Source: Gemmatimonadaceae bacterium (lineage in GTDB: Bacteria; Gemmatimonadota; Gemmatimonadetes; Gemmatimonadales; Gemmatimonadaceae). From it: DNA of 6,700 bases. The DNA lies in contig JANYKY010000096.1 in the NCBI GenBank assembly GCA_025357975.1, forward strand, positions 1 to 6,700, written 5' to 3'. This document shows, one piece after another, positions 1 to 6,638 of the stretch. The number at the start of each line of letters is the position of its first letter. Position 1 is the first letter of the stretch. The translations under genes and the position numbers were made by a program. The notes under the pieces were generated by a model. That model saw nothing but the letters and a program-made list of their open reading frames with translations. It was not told the origin of the DNA and searched no databases.

Positions 1-994
1 CTTTTAGCGCACGTGAATCTGGGTGGCCGACTCCCTTGAAAGCATTGAAAAAGGCACCGGGCACATCGCTGTAGCCGGTCGCAGGTGCGACGACTGCCCT
101 CGTGAGACCCAACGTGAACTGAGACTCCCGCGAAGGACGCCAAGCGAGAGCGAAAGCGCTGATACTTCGCACATCGTTCGTAATGTCGTTGTCGAAGTAG
201 TCGGACTCATGAAGTCCGCCGACGATGTAACGCGCATCAAAATTTCCGAGTGGTCCGTTGAGGCCCCCGGTCGTGCGAATGAAGGCGTGCGGAAAGCCCG
301 CAGCGTTGTCGCCAAGGACCAGCGGATTTCTGATCGCAGGTCCCCACCATTCATTCTCCGTAGCGGCGCCGACTTCAACCGGCCCCGCGGTTACGGTTAT
401 CGACGACTGGCCCGGGTAGATACGCGTCAGCGACGATGATCCGAACCGGTATGGAAGATCGATCGAATAGGGATAGATGTTGAACGGCGACGAAAATGTA
501 CTGCGCGAGGACGGAATCTTCGGAGCAAACAACGTATCGATGGGATTGATCGGCAGTCTGTTGTTCGCGGAATAAACGAGCTCCGGAATTGCGACTAGTC
601 GAACGGGTCCAAAGGTCGCAGTGAATCCGGCCATGACGCGGGCGTTCGCTCCTACGCCGGCCCAGAGCGCTCCATCGTTTTGGCCGAATGGAAGGCTGGA
701 GTTCGTAACAAAGTTGAGGTACGGGAATACGATCGAGAACGGTCGCGGCGCCATGCCGTAGCGGCGCGGATCGCCAAGGCTCGACGTAGACCGCAGCATC
801 AGGCCATCGGGCGGTGCCGAGCCGTCAAGCTGTGCCAGCCGCAGGCGGTCGACCGAGTCCCCGCTCACCGTGATCACGCCTTCAGTGAGAGGCGCAGGTG
901 GGCGACTGTTGTCGCTTTGCGCCATGGCCGAGGCGCATGGGAAGAGCGTGACGGCCAGAATCGGGATAAACGACAAACGCCGGAATGATGGCAT
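1..994 (-). CDS. Wzi-like outer-membrane capsule/polysaccharide assembly protein, 5' part (runs off left edge)
   Basis: This is a partial gene: reading leftward from the ATG at 994-992, 331 codons stay open to the window edge, so the C-terminus is missing. Residues 1-25 form a signal peptide (RR at 5-6, hydrophobic stretch about 9-23, AMA before Q26), which predicts export. The mature part resembles the capsule assembly Wzi family (beta-barrel outer-membrane proteins; E. coli Wzi anchors capsule to the surface). Visible motifs are PFGQNDGALWAG (102-112), IDLPYRFG (178-185), NEWWGP (214-219) and LGDNAAGFPHAF (227-238). All have counterparts at matching spacing in the divergent gene at 1099-2817, which is the main support for this frame. 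No good Shine-Dalgarno precedes the ATG (AATTAAGA only). The family assignment is good; the sugar bound and the exact role are unknown. The full protein probably has 500 or more residues. Confidence 0.85.
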   Translation of the reverse strand, partial: MPSFRRLSFIPILAVTLFPCASAMAQSDNSRPPAPLTEGVITVSGDSVDRLRLAQLDGSAPPDGLMLRSTSSLGDPRRYGMAPRPFSIVFPYLNFVTNSSLPFGQNDGALWAGVGANARVMAGFTATFGPVRLVAIPELVYSANNRLPINPIDTLFAPKIPSSRSTFSSPFNIYPYSIDLPYRFGSSSLTRIYPGQSSITVTAGPVEVGAATENEWWGPAIRNPLVLGDNAAGFPHAFIRTTGGLNGPLGNFDARYIVGGLHESDYFDNDITNDVRSISAFALAWRPSRESQFTLGLTRAVVAPATGYSDVPGAFFNAFKGVGHPDSRALK

Positions 995-1098
995 TCTTAA
1001 TTAGACTGTAAGTATATTCGCATCGGCTACAAGAGCGAGCCACAAAGGTAGCGGCGACGCAATCTCCCAGCAAATATTCGAGGTACAGAGCGTGACCG
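995..1098. promoter_or_regulatory. Divergent promoter region between the two Wzi-like genes
   Basis: This 104-bp spacer separates two divergent starts and is locally AT-rich near its left end. On the minus strand TATACT (1016-1011) matches the -10 consensus at five of six bases and would give a 5' leader of roughly 10 nt before the ATG at 994. On the plus strand the overlapping TATATT (1013-1018) is also a five-of-six match. Neither has a convincing -35 hexamer at 16-18 bp. ATATTCG occurs at 1014-1020 and again at 1074-1080, the second just before GAGGT. Both promoters must lie here or inside the opposing genes; the exact boxes are guesses. Confidence 0.4.
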
Positions 1099-2817
1099 AT
1101 GCGTAAGGTACGTTTCACTGCGGTAACAGGCCCACTTTTCTCGAGCGCCGCAAAGCGCCGCATCACTGCGATGCTCGCGGTCGCGACATTTGCCGGCGGA
1201 TTATCGACGAAGGTGGCAGCGCAGGAGAACGTCGGCGGCCGCGATGAAGTCTTCGCCGGCAGCATTCTCGAGAGCTACCTGCGTTACATGCAATCGCTCG
1301 GCAAAGCTGATTTTTATCCGCTCAGTATTCGCGGTTATTCGCCTTCGGAAATTGACGCCATGGCCGTCAAGGATTCGGCGCATCCGTGGGCCAAGCGCTT
1401 TTCTCTTCAGCGCGATAGCACGTCCGGATTCCACATCAATCCGGTCCGCGCGACCGTCGGCCTTACGTTCAATACCGCGTTCCCATACGGCGGAAATGAT
1501 GGAGTCATCTGGGCGGGCAAGGGCCTTACTTCTTCGTTGCAACTGGGTGTCGCCATGCGATGGGGACCCTTCTCAGCGCGCCTCGCGCCTGTGGCCTTCC
1601 GTGCTGAGAATCAACCATTCCCACTTTTCGACAACGGTCAAGTGGGCGTCGTTCGTTACAACGACGGACAATTCCCATTCACGATCGATAAACCCCAACG
1701 TTTTGGCGACAACCCATACAGCCGCATCGACTGGGGCGAGAGCGACGCGCGCATCGATCTATTTGGAGTCGCGGCCGGAATTTCGACCGAAAGCCAATGG
1801 TGGGGACCGACGAACGACTTCCCGTACGTACTCGGCAACAACTCGGGCGGGTTCCCGCACGTGTTCATCGGGACATCCAAGCCAGCAAACGCAGGCATCG
1901 TCAAGCTCCATGGCCGTCTTGTCTATGGAATGCTCGATCAGTCTCCCTATTCACCTGTAACGGGCCCGGACTACTTCACGAGTTTCTTCCAGCCGGGCAA
2001 GAGACGGTTCATGGCAGGGCTTGTTGGAGATATGGAAGTGAAAGGCGCGCCTGGATTGGAGATCGGCGGATCGCGATTCTTCCACGCAGCAAGTACGCAG
2101 AACGGTGTGACCGCGCATAATCTGGGCTTGCCACTTCAGAACTTTTTCAAGCGAAGTCTGCCCAGCGAAGGCCAGATCAATGCCGGCGACAACAGCAGCC
2201 TGAAGGAAAATCAGCTTGCTTCGCTTTGGCTGCGCTGGGCCCCGCCCGGCAGCGGTTTCGACTTCTATGGGGAATTAGGGCGCGAAGATTTCAGCGCCGA
2301 CCTTCGCGACTTGCTTCTCGAGCCCGAACACTCGGCCTCGACGAATCTTGGATTCCGCAAATCCTGGATGGACGGAACGACGCTCAATGCGATTAGGGCC
2401 GAGGGCTTTTCGTACGAAGCTTCATCGGGCTCGCGCACACGCGGAGAGGGTCAGACGTACATCCACGGAACGTTGTTTCAGGGGCACACGAACCGCGGCC
2501 AACTCCTGGGCGCGCCAGTGGGTCCGGGAAGCGGCAGCGCTCAAACCGTGGCGTACGACCGATTCACGCCTGGTGGGCGCATGACGGCGTTCTTTTCGCG
2601 CGTGACACAGCATGAGCAGGCGGGAACAGTAACGGGCGCTACGTCGATCCTGCGCCATGCCGTGGACGTCAATAATTCTCTCGGTTACGAGCTCGGTCGA
2701 TTTATCGGGCCTTTCGACGTTGCGGGACGCGTGGTGTTCACAACTGACCTGAATCGGAATTTCGCGTCCGACGTCAGCAACGCGACGTTCGGGCTCACCG
2801 TCACGCAGAGCTTCTAG
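1099..2817 (+). CDS. Capsule assembly Wzi family outer-membrane beta-barrel protein
   Basis: This is a complete 572-residue protein. An N-terminal export signal has a basic n-region (KRR at 19-21), a hydrophobic core (about 22-35) and a VAA|QEN cleavage site after residue 41. The n-region is long, so initiation nearer the ATG at 1171 (M25) is possible; GAGGT at 1080-1084 lies 14 nt before the chosen ATG, which is rather far. The mature protein shows ESYLRYMQSLG (58-68), SIRGYSPSEID (76-86), PYGGNDGVIWAG (129-140), IDKPQRFG (196-203), QWWGP (233-237), GNNSGGFPHVF (246-256), and late GHTNRGQLLGAPVGPGSGS (462-480), a Wzi-type signature. It ends in FGLTVTQSF, with a terminal aromatic residue as in BAM-inserted barrels. 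Family knowledge: E. coli Wzi is an 18-strand barrel and lectin that attaches group 1 capsule. Inferred role: surface attachment or export of the polysaccharide made by the neighbouring genes. It is a paralogue of the gene at 1-994. Confidence 0.88.
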   Translation: MRKVRFTAVTGPLFSSAAKRRITAMLAVATFAGGLSTKVAAQENVGGRDEVFAGSILESYLRYMQSLGKADFYPLSIRGYSPSEIDAMAVKDSAHPWAKRFSLQRDSTSGFHINPVRATVGLTFNTAFPYGGNDGVIWAGKGLTSSLQLGVAMRWGPFSARLAPVAFRAENQPFPLFDNGQVGVVRYNDGQFPFTIDKPQRFGDNPYSRIDWGESDARIDLFGVAAGISTESQWWGPTNDFPYVLGNNSGGFPHVFIGTSKPANAGIVKLHGRLVYGMLDQSPYSPVTGPDYFTSFFQPGKRRFMAGLVGDMEVKGAPGLEIGGSRFFHAASTQNGVTAHNLGLPLQNFFKRSLPSEGQINAGDNSSLKENQLASLWLRWAPPGSGFDFYGELGREDFSADLRDLLLEPEHSASTNLGFRKSWMDGTTLNAIRAEGFSYEASSGSRTRGEGQTYIHGTLFQGHTNRGQLLGAPVGPGSGSAQTVAYDRFTPGGRMTAFFSRVTQHEQAGTVTGATSILRHAVDVNNSLGYELGRFIGPFDVAGRVVFTTDLNRNFASDVSNATFGLTVTQSF

Positions 2818-2842
2818 GAACCGCGCTACCCGGCGGATCACG

Positions 2843-2899
2843 GACTAAAAACCCATCTGCGTCCCAACAGTTCGGGAACTACAAAAACGATCTGCGTCC
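2843..2899. repeat. Pair of imperfect direct repeats ending in ATCTGCGTCC
   Basis: Two copies of about 22-24 bp lie just after the Wzi-like gene, at 2843-2864 and 2876-2899. Each reads approximately GA(A)CTA(C)AAAAAC followed by ATCTGCGTCC; the ten-base core is identical at 2855-2864 and 2890-2899, offset by 35 bp. The copies differ by small insertions and substitutions. They are non-coding as far as can be seen and could be remnants of a dispersed intergenic repeat. Confidence 0.6.
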
Positions 2900-2914
2900 T
2901 CCATTCGCTTCGGT

Positions 2915-3022
2915 TTGACGCGCTAACTGCTACCTGCTGATCTGGCTGCCCGCTACCTGCCTTCAACCCGCTTTTTTGCACCAAGCAGGTAGCCGCTCGG
3001 CTGGCAGCAGGCAGCGCGTCAA
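2915..3022. repeat. Long imperfect inverted repeat with heptad-like arms; possible bidirectional terminator
   Basis: The outer arms TTGACGCGCT (2915-2924) and AGCGCGTCAA (3013-3022) are exact 10-bp reverse complements. The inner arms GCTACCTGC (2952-2960) and GCAGGTAGC (2985-2993) are exact 9-bp complements around a 24-nt loop (2961-2984) that contains six Ts. The DNA between the outer and inner arms pairs only partly. GCTACCTGC also occurs at 2929-2937, so the right inner arm has two possible partners. The left arm reads as degenerate seven-base units (ACTGCTA, CCTGCTG, CCCGCTA, CCTGCCT). The element sits between convergent genes, 97 bp after the Wzi stop and 67 bp after the transferase stop. 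A two-way terminator or a mobile repeat remnant are both possible. It is not a classic hairpin plus U-tract. Confidence 0.65.
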
Positions 3023-3089
3023 CATCAGCGATCGGTCGGACGCAAAAGCGCAGGTCGCGCCAAAAACGGTCGTCGGTCCTCGATCGTTC

Positions 3090-4148
3090 TTACGGATTTC
3101 GGGACTGGGTGCGCATCGGCTTGATTCGCTCGACTGCGAGGTAGGCAACAAGAAGAAGAAGTGCGCCCGCGATTATTGACGCAAGGAAAAGCGTCGGCTG
3201 CTTCCATGCGACGATCGCAAGAATCGCCAGCACAAAGTTGAAGAGCAGAATCATCGAGCTCACCTGAGCGTGCGTTCTGCCTGCCTGAACCAGTCGCTGA
3301 TATGCGTGACTGTGGTGCGCATGGTGCCAGCTGTGGCCCTGCGCGATGCGGCGGCAGAGGGTCACCGTCGCGTCGAATATGAAAACGCCGAGCAGCAACA
3401 CCCAAAGCATCAACGGGATCGCTCCGGAGTTCTCAGAAGCGACCGCGAGCGTCGCGAACAGGTACCCGAGCAGACCGCTGCCCGCGTCTCCCATGAAAAG
3501 ACGCGCGGGAGCCCAATTCAGGGGCAGGAATCCGAGGTTCGCCGCGGCAATCAACAGAGCGATGATCGCAAGCGCCGGCCTTCCAATTCCGAGAAGAAGA
3601 AGCCCACCGATTACTCCAGTGCTGACGGCTTCCCCAGCGGCAAGCCCATCGATTCCGTCGACAAAATTATAAAGATTGATTGCCCACACTATCCCAAGGG
3701 CGCCGAGGAATATGCCAAAAAGGCCGAGGTGAGCGACGAAGATTCCGAGGCTGAGCGACGGTAAGCCGCCGAGCCAGTACATCGCCCACGCAGCCGAGAT
3801 AAACTGGACTCCAAACCGTATGAGCGGTGAAAGACTTCTATGATCGTCTATCCAGCCGACCGTGGCGAGCATCAGCCCACCACCGCAAAGGGCAATAGCG
3901 AGATCCCTCGGCACCCAGTTCAAGCTCGCGGCCACAGCGATTCCGCCGAGTGTCGTGACAGCGATGGCGAACCCACCGCCGCGCGGCGTGGGCTGCGAAT
4001 GCGAGCTTCGCTCGTTGGGAATGTCGAGCATCCGGTCGAGCGCGTAGAGGCGCACGCGGCTCGCCAGCAGCCAGCTCAGAATTGCGGCCGAGGCGAGAAA
4101 GACGAGCATGCTCGTCGTCATGCCGAAAATATCAAGGACCCGCGGCAC
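3090..4148 (-). CDS. WbpL/WecA-family polyprenyl-phosphate sugar-1-phosphate transferase (glycosyltransferase family 4, membrane)
   Basis: This 352-residue polytopic inner-membrane enzyme belongs to the MraY/WecA/WbpL superfamily. The family transfers a HexNAc-1-phosphate from a UDP-sugar to undecaprenyl phosphate, the first membrane step of O-antigen or capsule repeat-unit assembly. Motifs in order are LDIPNERSSHSQPTPRGGG (41-59), the Mg-binding DD (101-102) in GWIDDHRSLSP, NLYNFVDGIDGLAAG (158-172), LFMGDAGSG (217-225), FDAT (258-261) and HHAHHSHAYQRL (275-286). The SHAYQ form is typical of WbpL-like enzymes using FucNAc or QuiNAc, so UDP-FucNAc, UDP-QuiNAc or UDP-GlcNAc are all possible donors. 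Hydrophobic segments fill the length, the first at about 14-30. The start is uncertain: GTG at 4148 has no ribosome site, and ATG at 4121 (M10) or 4109 (M14), just before the first membrane segment, are as good. It lies 161 bp after the SDR gene on the same strand and may share its transcript. Confidence 0.9.
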   Translation of the reverse strand: MPRVLDIFGMTTSMLVFLASAAILSWLLASRVRLYALDRMLDIPNERSSHSQPTPRGGGFAIAVTTLGGIAVAASLNWVPRDLAIALCGGGLMLATVGWIDDHRSLSPLIRFGVQFISAAWAMYWLGGLPSLSLGIFVAHLGLFGIFLGALGIVWAINLYNFVDGIDGLAAGEAVSTGVIGGLLLLGIGRPALAIIALLIAAANLGFLPLNWAPARLFMGDAGSGLLGYLFATLAVASENSGAIPLMLWVLLLGVFIFDATVTLCRRIAQGHSWHHAHHSHAYQRLVQAGRTHAQVSSMILLFNFVLAILAIVAWKQPTLFLASIIAGALLLLVAYLAVERIKPMRTQSRNP

Positions 4149-4309
4149 AGTTGCGCGCTGGCCAGCCGCAAGCGCCGCGCGGGCGAATGGTTGAAGGTCA
4201 TTTCTCTCAGGAAGGCATCATGTCTGCGGGTAAGACTCTACAGCGGCGCAGCGAAACCCGCAACGTCAAATGAACAGGAATAAGTGAGATTCAATCCGCT
4301 CCTCGGAGA
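4149..4309. other. Spacer between SDR gene and membrane transferase gene
   Basis: This is a 161-bp gap within a same-strand pair, long for a tight operon. It contains the short inverted repeat TGCGGGT (4225-4231) / ACCCGCA (4256-4262) around a 24-nt loop. No -35/-10 pair on the minus strand is convincing: TTGACG occurs near 4267, but no -10 box sits 16-18 bp downstream. Whether the two genes are co-transcribed cannot be told from the sequence. Confidence 0.35.
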
Positions 4310-5320
4310 CTAGTGCGTTCCTGTTGTCATAAGATCATTTTGATAACCAGCTATCGCACTCGCCAGCCCTTCTTCGAGCGGGGTTGGATACTGCAGATTT
4401 AGATCCTTTCGAATTGTTTCGCCGCTATAACGCGTGCTTGCGGTGAGCTTGAGTACCTGATCGCCGGTCAACGGAAGGTTAATTCCGGTAGCGCGACGCA
4501 CTGCGTCCGCAACGAAACCGGCAGCGCGGAGAATCGAGACAGGGATATGCGGCGGCGAGCGGTGCAGTTTCAGTTCCCTGCTGATGATGCAAACGATGTG
4601 GTTCAATGATGGAGCCTCATCATCGGTGACGATGTAAATCTTTCCGGGGGATTTCTCAGACATCGCTGCGCGGACAGCAGCGTGCGCGACGTTAAAAACC
4701 CCAACCATCGTCTTGATGTTCGCACCGGTGCCTGGAATTACGAAACGCCGGTTCGCAATCGCATCGATCAGGCGCCGCACATTGCCGCGGTCGCGCGGGC
4801 CATAGACTACCGGCAACCGGAGAATCGTCACGCATATCTCGTTCTGCCGTTCGAGAACAATCGCCTCGGCCGCGAGTTTTGTTGCGCCGTACGCGGTTGA
4901 GGGCGCGACGGGAGATGACTCGTCGAACATCTCGTCGCGCTCTGGATATACGGCGACGGTACTGAAAAAGATGAACGATTGAACGCTGGCCGCGACCGCA
5001 GCGGCGACGACGCAACGTGTAGCATCGATGTTCAACCTGTCGAAACTCGATCGCGGCTCTGTATCCGGCGCGTGCACCCTTGCAGCGAGATGAAATACGG
5101 CATCGCAACCGCGCATTGCCTCCGTAATCGCGCGCTCATCAAAAAGATCAGCGTGGACGATGGTCAATCCATCCAGCGCTGCAATCGGCCCGGTATTCGA
5201 TTCTGGCCGGGCCAGTGCCGTAACGAGCCAGCCATCCGCGGAGAGGCGCTCGCAGAGAACGCTTCCGATGCCCCCCGTGGATCCAGTGACGAACGCACGC
5301 TTTCGCGACCCGCCGCTCAT
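4310..5320 (-). CDS. NAD-dependent extended SDR sugar-nucleotide epimerase/reductase (WbpK/WbpV-like)
   Basis: This is a 336-residue cytoplasmic protein of the extended short-chain dehydrogenase/reductase family. The Rossmann glycine motif is TGSTGGIG (12-19), followed by HADLFD (56-61) and HLAARVHAP (77-85). The catalytic set is S120-T121 plus Y144-GAT-K148. RLPVVYGPRDRGN (168-180) and the C-terminal pattern KLTAS...TPLEEGL (291-319) are like WbpK/WbpV/FnlB-type enzymes. These reduce or epimerise UDP-4-keto-6-deoxy-HexNAc on the way to UDP-FucNAc or UDP-QuiNAc. The exact substrate is inferred from family resemblance and from the WbpL-like gene downstream; other UDP-sugar 4-reductases or 4-epimerases remain possible. 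One oddity is GVFNVAHAA (207-215), where relatives usually have an acidic or Asn residue in place of F209. The ATG at 5320 is supported by AAGGGAG immediately upstream. Confidence 0.85.
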   Translation of the reverse strand: MSGGSRKRAFVTGSTGGIGSVLCERLSADGWLVTALARPESNTGPIAALDGLTIVHADLFDERAITEAMRGCDAVFHLAARVHAPDTEPRSSFDRLNIDATRCVVAAAVAASVQSFIFFSTVAVYPERDEMFDESSPVAPSTAYGATKLAAEAIVLERQNEICVTILRLPVVYGPRDRGNVRRLIDAIANRRFVIPGTGANIKTMVGVFNVAHAAVRAAMSEKSPGKIYIVTDDEAPSLNHIVCIISRELKLHRSPPHIPVSILRAAGFVADAVRRATGINLPLTGDQVLKLTASTRYSGETIRKDLNLQYPTPLEEGLASAIAGYQNDLMTTGTH

Positions 5321-5414
5321 CGCTCCCTTATAATTGTCAGAGTATGCTCACTCCTTCGAGCCGGTGGTATGACAGAAAGCCTGCCCAGCGTGGCCTCAAT
5401 ATAGCCGCCGCCCG
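5321..5414. promoter_or_regulatory. Divergent spacer between SDR and GT4 genes, with a TATAAT box
   Basis: This 94-bp region must hold transcription or translation signals for both directions. A perfect -10 hexamer TATAAT on the plus strand (5329-5334) points toward the GT4 gene but has no recognisable -35 at normal distance. It would leave a leader of about 75 nt. ATGACA (5369-5374) resembles a -35 on the plus strand, but the AT-rich CAATAT (5397-5402) is 22 bp away, too far for a standard promoter. The TATAAT overlaps the SDR ribosome site by one base. Individual boxes are weakly supported. Confidence 0.3.
5323..5329 (-). promoter_or_regulatory. Ribosome binding site of the SDR gene
   Basis: On the minus strand AAGGGAG lies two bases before the ATG at 5320-5318. 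This is the clearest Shine-Dalgarno among the five genes, though the spacing is short, and it supports this start. Confidence 0.55.
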
Positions 5415-6638
5415 ATGAGAATCGGCGTGGTCAGCGAGTATTTCGACCGCACCGGGAGCACGCCGACAGTGCTCCACGATCTCGTGACTCACCTTCGCGC
5501 ACGGCATCCAGAGCTGACGTTCGACGTGATCGCGAGCCGTAACCAGTACCGTGGCGACACTCTACTGCCGAATCACGAATCGATGGATGGCGTCGAGGTC
5601 ACCAGGCTCGCTACGCCGAAGTCCAATCGGGCCTCCACGGTGAAACGGTTGGGCGCGGGCTTTGTTTTTACAGCTGCCGCATTCACTCAGCTGATGAAGC
5701 ATCCACGTCATGATGTACTACTGGTCGTAACGAATCCGCCGTCACTTGCCATGGCTGCAAACGCCGTTCGCCGTCTTCGCGGGACACCGTACGTATACCT
5801 GATTCACGATCTCTATCCCGACGTTGCGAACGTCCTCGGCCTGCTGCCCAAACGCTCCGCACCTTCGCTCGTTCTGCAGCGTTTTCAGCGTCAGTGGCTT
5901 CGAGGCGCGGCTCGCATTGTCGTGCTCGGCCGCTGTATGCGCGATTACATTCGCGACAATTATGGCGTTTCGGCGCTGAAGGTTGACGTGATACCGAACT
6001 GGGCCGACGCTGAAGAGATTGTTTCGATGGCGAAAAGCCGTTTTCGGGATGCCAACGGGCTGACAGGCGTAACTGTTCTTTATTCGGGCAACTTCGGGAT
6101 GCACCAGGATTTTGACGTGATTCTCGATGCGGCGAAGATTCTCGAGACGAAGAACTCAGAGCTAGTTTTCGTTCTGGCGGGAAAGGGCGCGCAGCAGGAG
6201 CACATCGAAACGCGAATCGCGCGCGAAGCCATCCGCAACGTGCGCCTCTTTCCTCTCGCAGAGCAGCGCGACTATTCCGATTTGCTAGCGGCGGCAGACA
6301 TCGGTCTGGTGACTCTTGCCCGCGGTACCGAAGGGATCGGAGTCCCGAGCAAGTTTTATAATATTCTCGCTTCGGGCCGGCCGACGGTGGCCATCGTCGC
6401 GCCGAATTCAGAGGTAGCGTTGGTCCTCGCCGAATCAGATTCCGGGCGTCAGGTAAACACGGGTGATTCCGCGGCGCTCGCGAGTACGCTGGAGGCTCTC
6501 GCGTGTGATCGTGTTGAGCGCGAGCGACTTGGGCGGAATGCCCGCGAGGTGCTGGTTCACAAGTACACACTCGATCAGGTTGGGGAACGGTTCTATGAGA
6601 GTTTCGTTGCGGCGGCGGGCGCCGAGCGAACCACATGA
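5415..6638 (+). CDS. WbuB-like family 4 glycosyltransferase (GT-B fold)
   Basis: This is a 407-residue cytoplasmic or membrane-associated glycosyltransferase of GT4, a usual length for the WbuB-like group. The N-terminal domain begins MRIGVVSEYF and carries VTNPPSLAM (105-113) and YLIHDLYPDV (128-137), the group's characteristic DLYPD segment. The C-terminal donor-binding domain starts around IPNWADAEEI (193-202) and YSGNFGMHQDFDVILDAA (223-240). It continues with LAGKGAQ (254-260) and the sugar-nucleotide site GTEGIGVPSKFYNILASGRP (304-323), equivalent to the GT4 EX7E region. WbuB of E. coli O26 transfers L-FucNAc, so a FucNAc- or QuiNAc-type donor would fit the SDR and WbpL-like genes alongside; this is inference. 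The start is chosen because the first beta strand begins at once. No Shine-Dalgarno precedes it (GCCGCCGCCCG), so initiation may be leaderless or SD-independent. It is divergent from the SDR gene. Confidence 0.88.
   Translation: MRIGVVSEYFDRTGSTPTVLHDLVTHLRARHPELTFDVIASRNQYRGDTLLPNHESMDGVEVTRLATPKSNRASTVKRLGAGFVFTAAAFTQLMKHPRHDVLLVVTNPPSLAMAANAVRRLRGTPYVYLIHDLYPDVANVLGLLPKRSAPSLVLQRFQRQWLRGAARIVVLGRCMRDYIRDNYGVSALKVDVIPNWADAEEIVSMAKSRFRDANGLTGVTVLYSGNFGMHQDFDVILDAAKILETKNSELVFVLAGKGAQQEHIETRIAREAIRNVRLFPLAEQRDYSDLLAAADIGLVTLARGTEGIGVPSKFYNILASGRPTVAIVAPNSEVALVLAESDSGRQVNTGDSAALASTLEALACDRVERERLGRNAREVLVHKYTLDQVGERFYESFVAAAGAERTT

Noticed and set aside
4..439. Open frames on both strands overlapping the left-edge gene (minus 4-378, plus 23-439)
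   Set aside because: The frame through 994-2 on the minus strand gives a signal peptide and Wzi motifs shared with the neighbouring gene; the other frames give Arg/Ser-rich low-information peptides and are shadows.
882..1265. Minus-strand open frame of 127 codons spanning the divergent spacer
   Set aside because: It overlaps the starts of both Wzi-like genes in a different frame, has no recognisable domain, and would cross the likely promoter region.
1190..1960. Plus-strand frame of 256 codons inside the second Wzi-like gene
   Set aside because: Arg/Ser-rich frame-shifted shadow of the Wzi-like gene, with no family features.
2915..3022. Possible CRISPR or transposon end from the repeats
   Set aside because: There are no regularly spaced identical repeats with unique spacers, no flanking target-site duplication (CGGT against CATC) and no transposase nearby.
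5683..6636. Long minus-strand frame of 317 codons antisense to the GT4 gene
   Set aside because: Arg/Pro/Ser-rich composition typical of the reverse strand of a GC-rich gene, no motif, and the plus strand encodes a clear glycosyltransferase.
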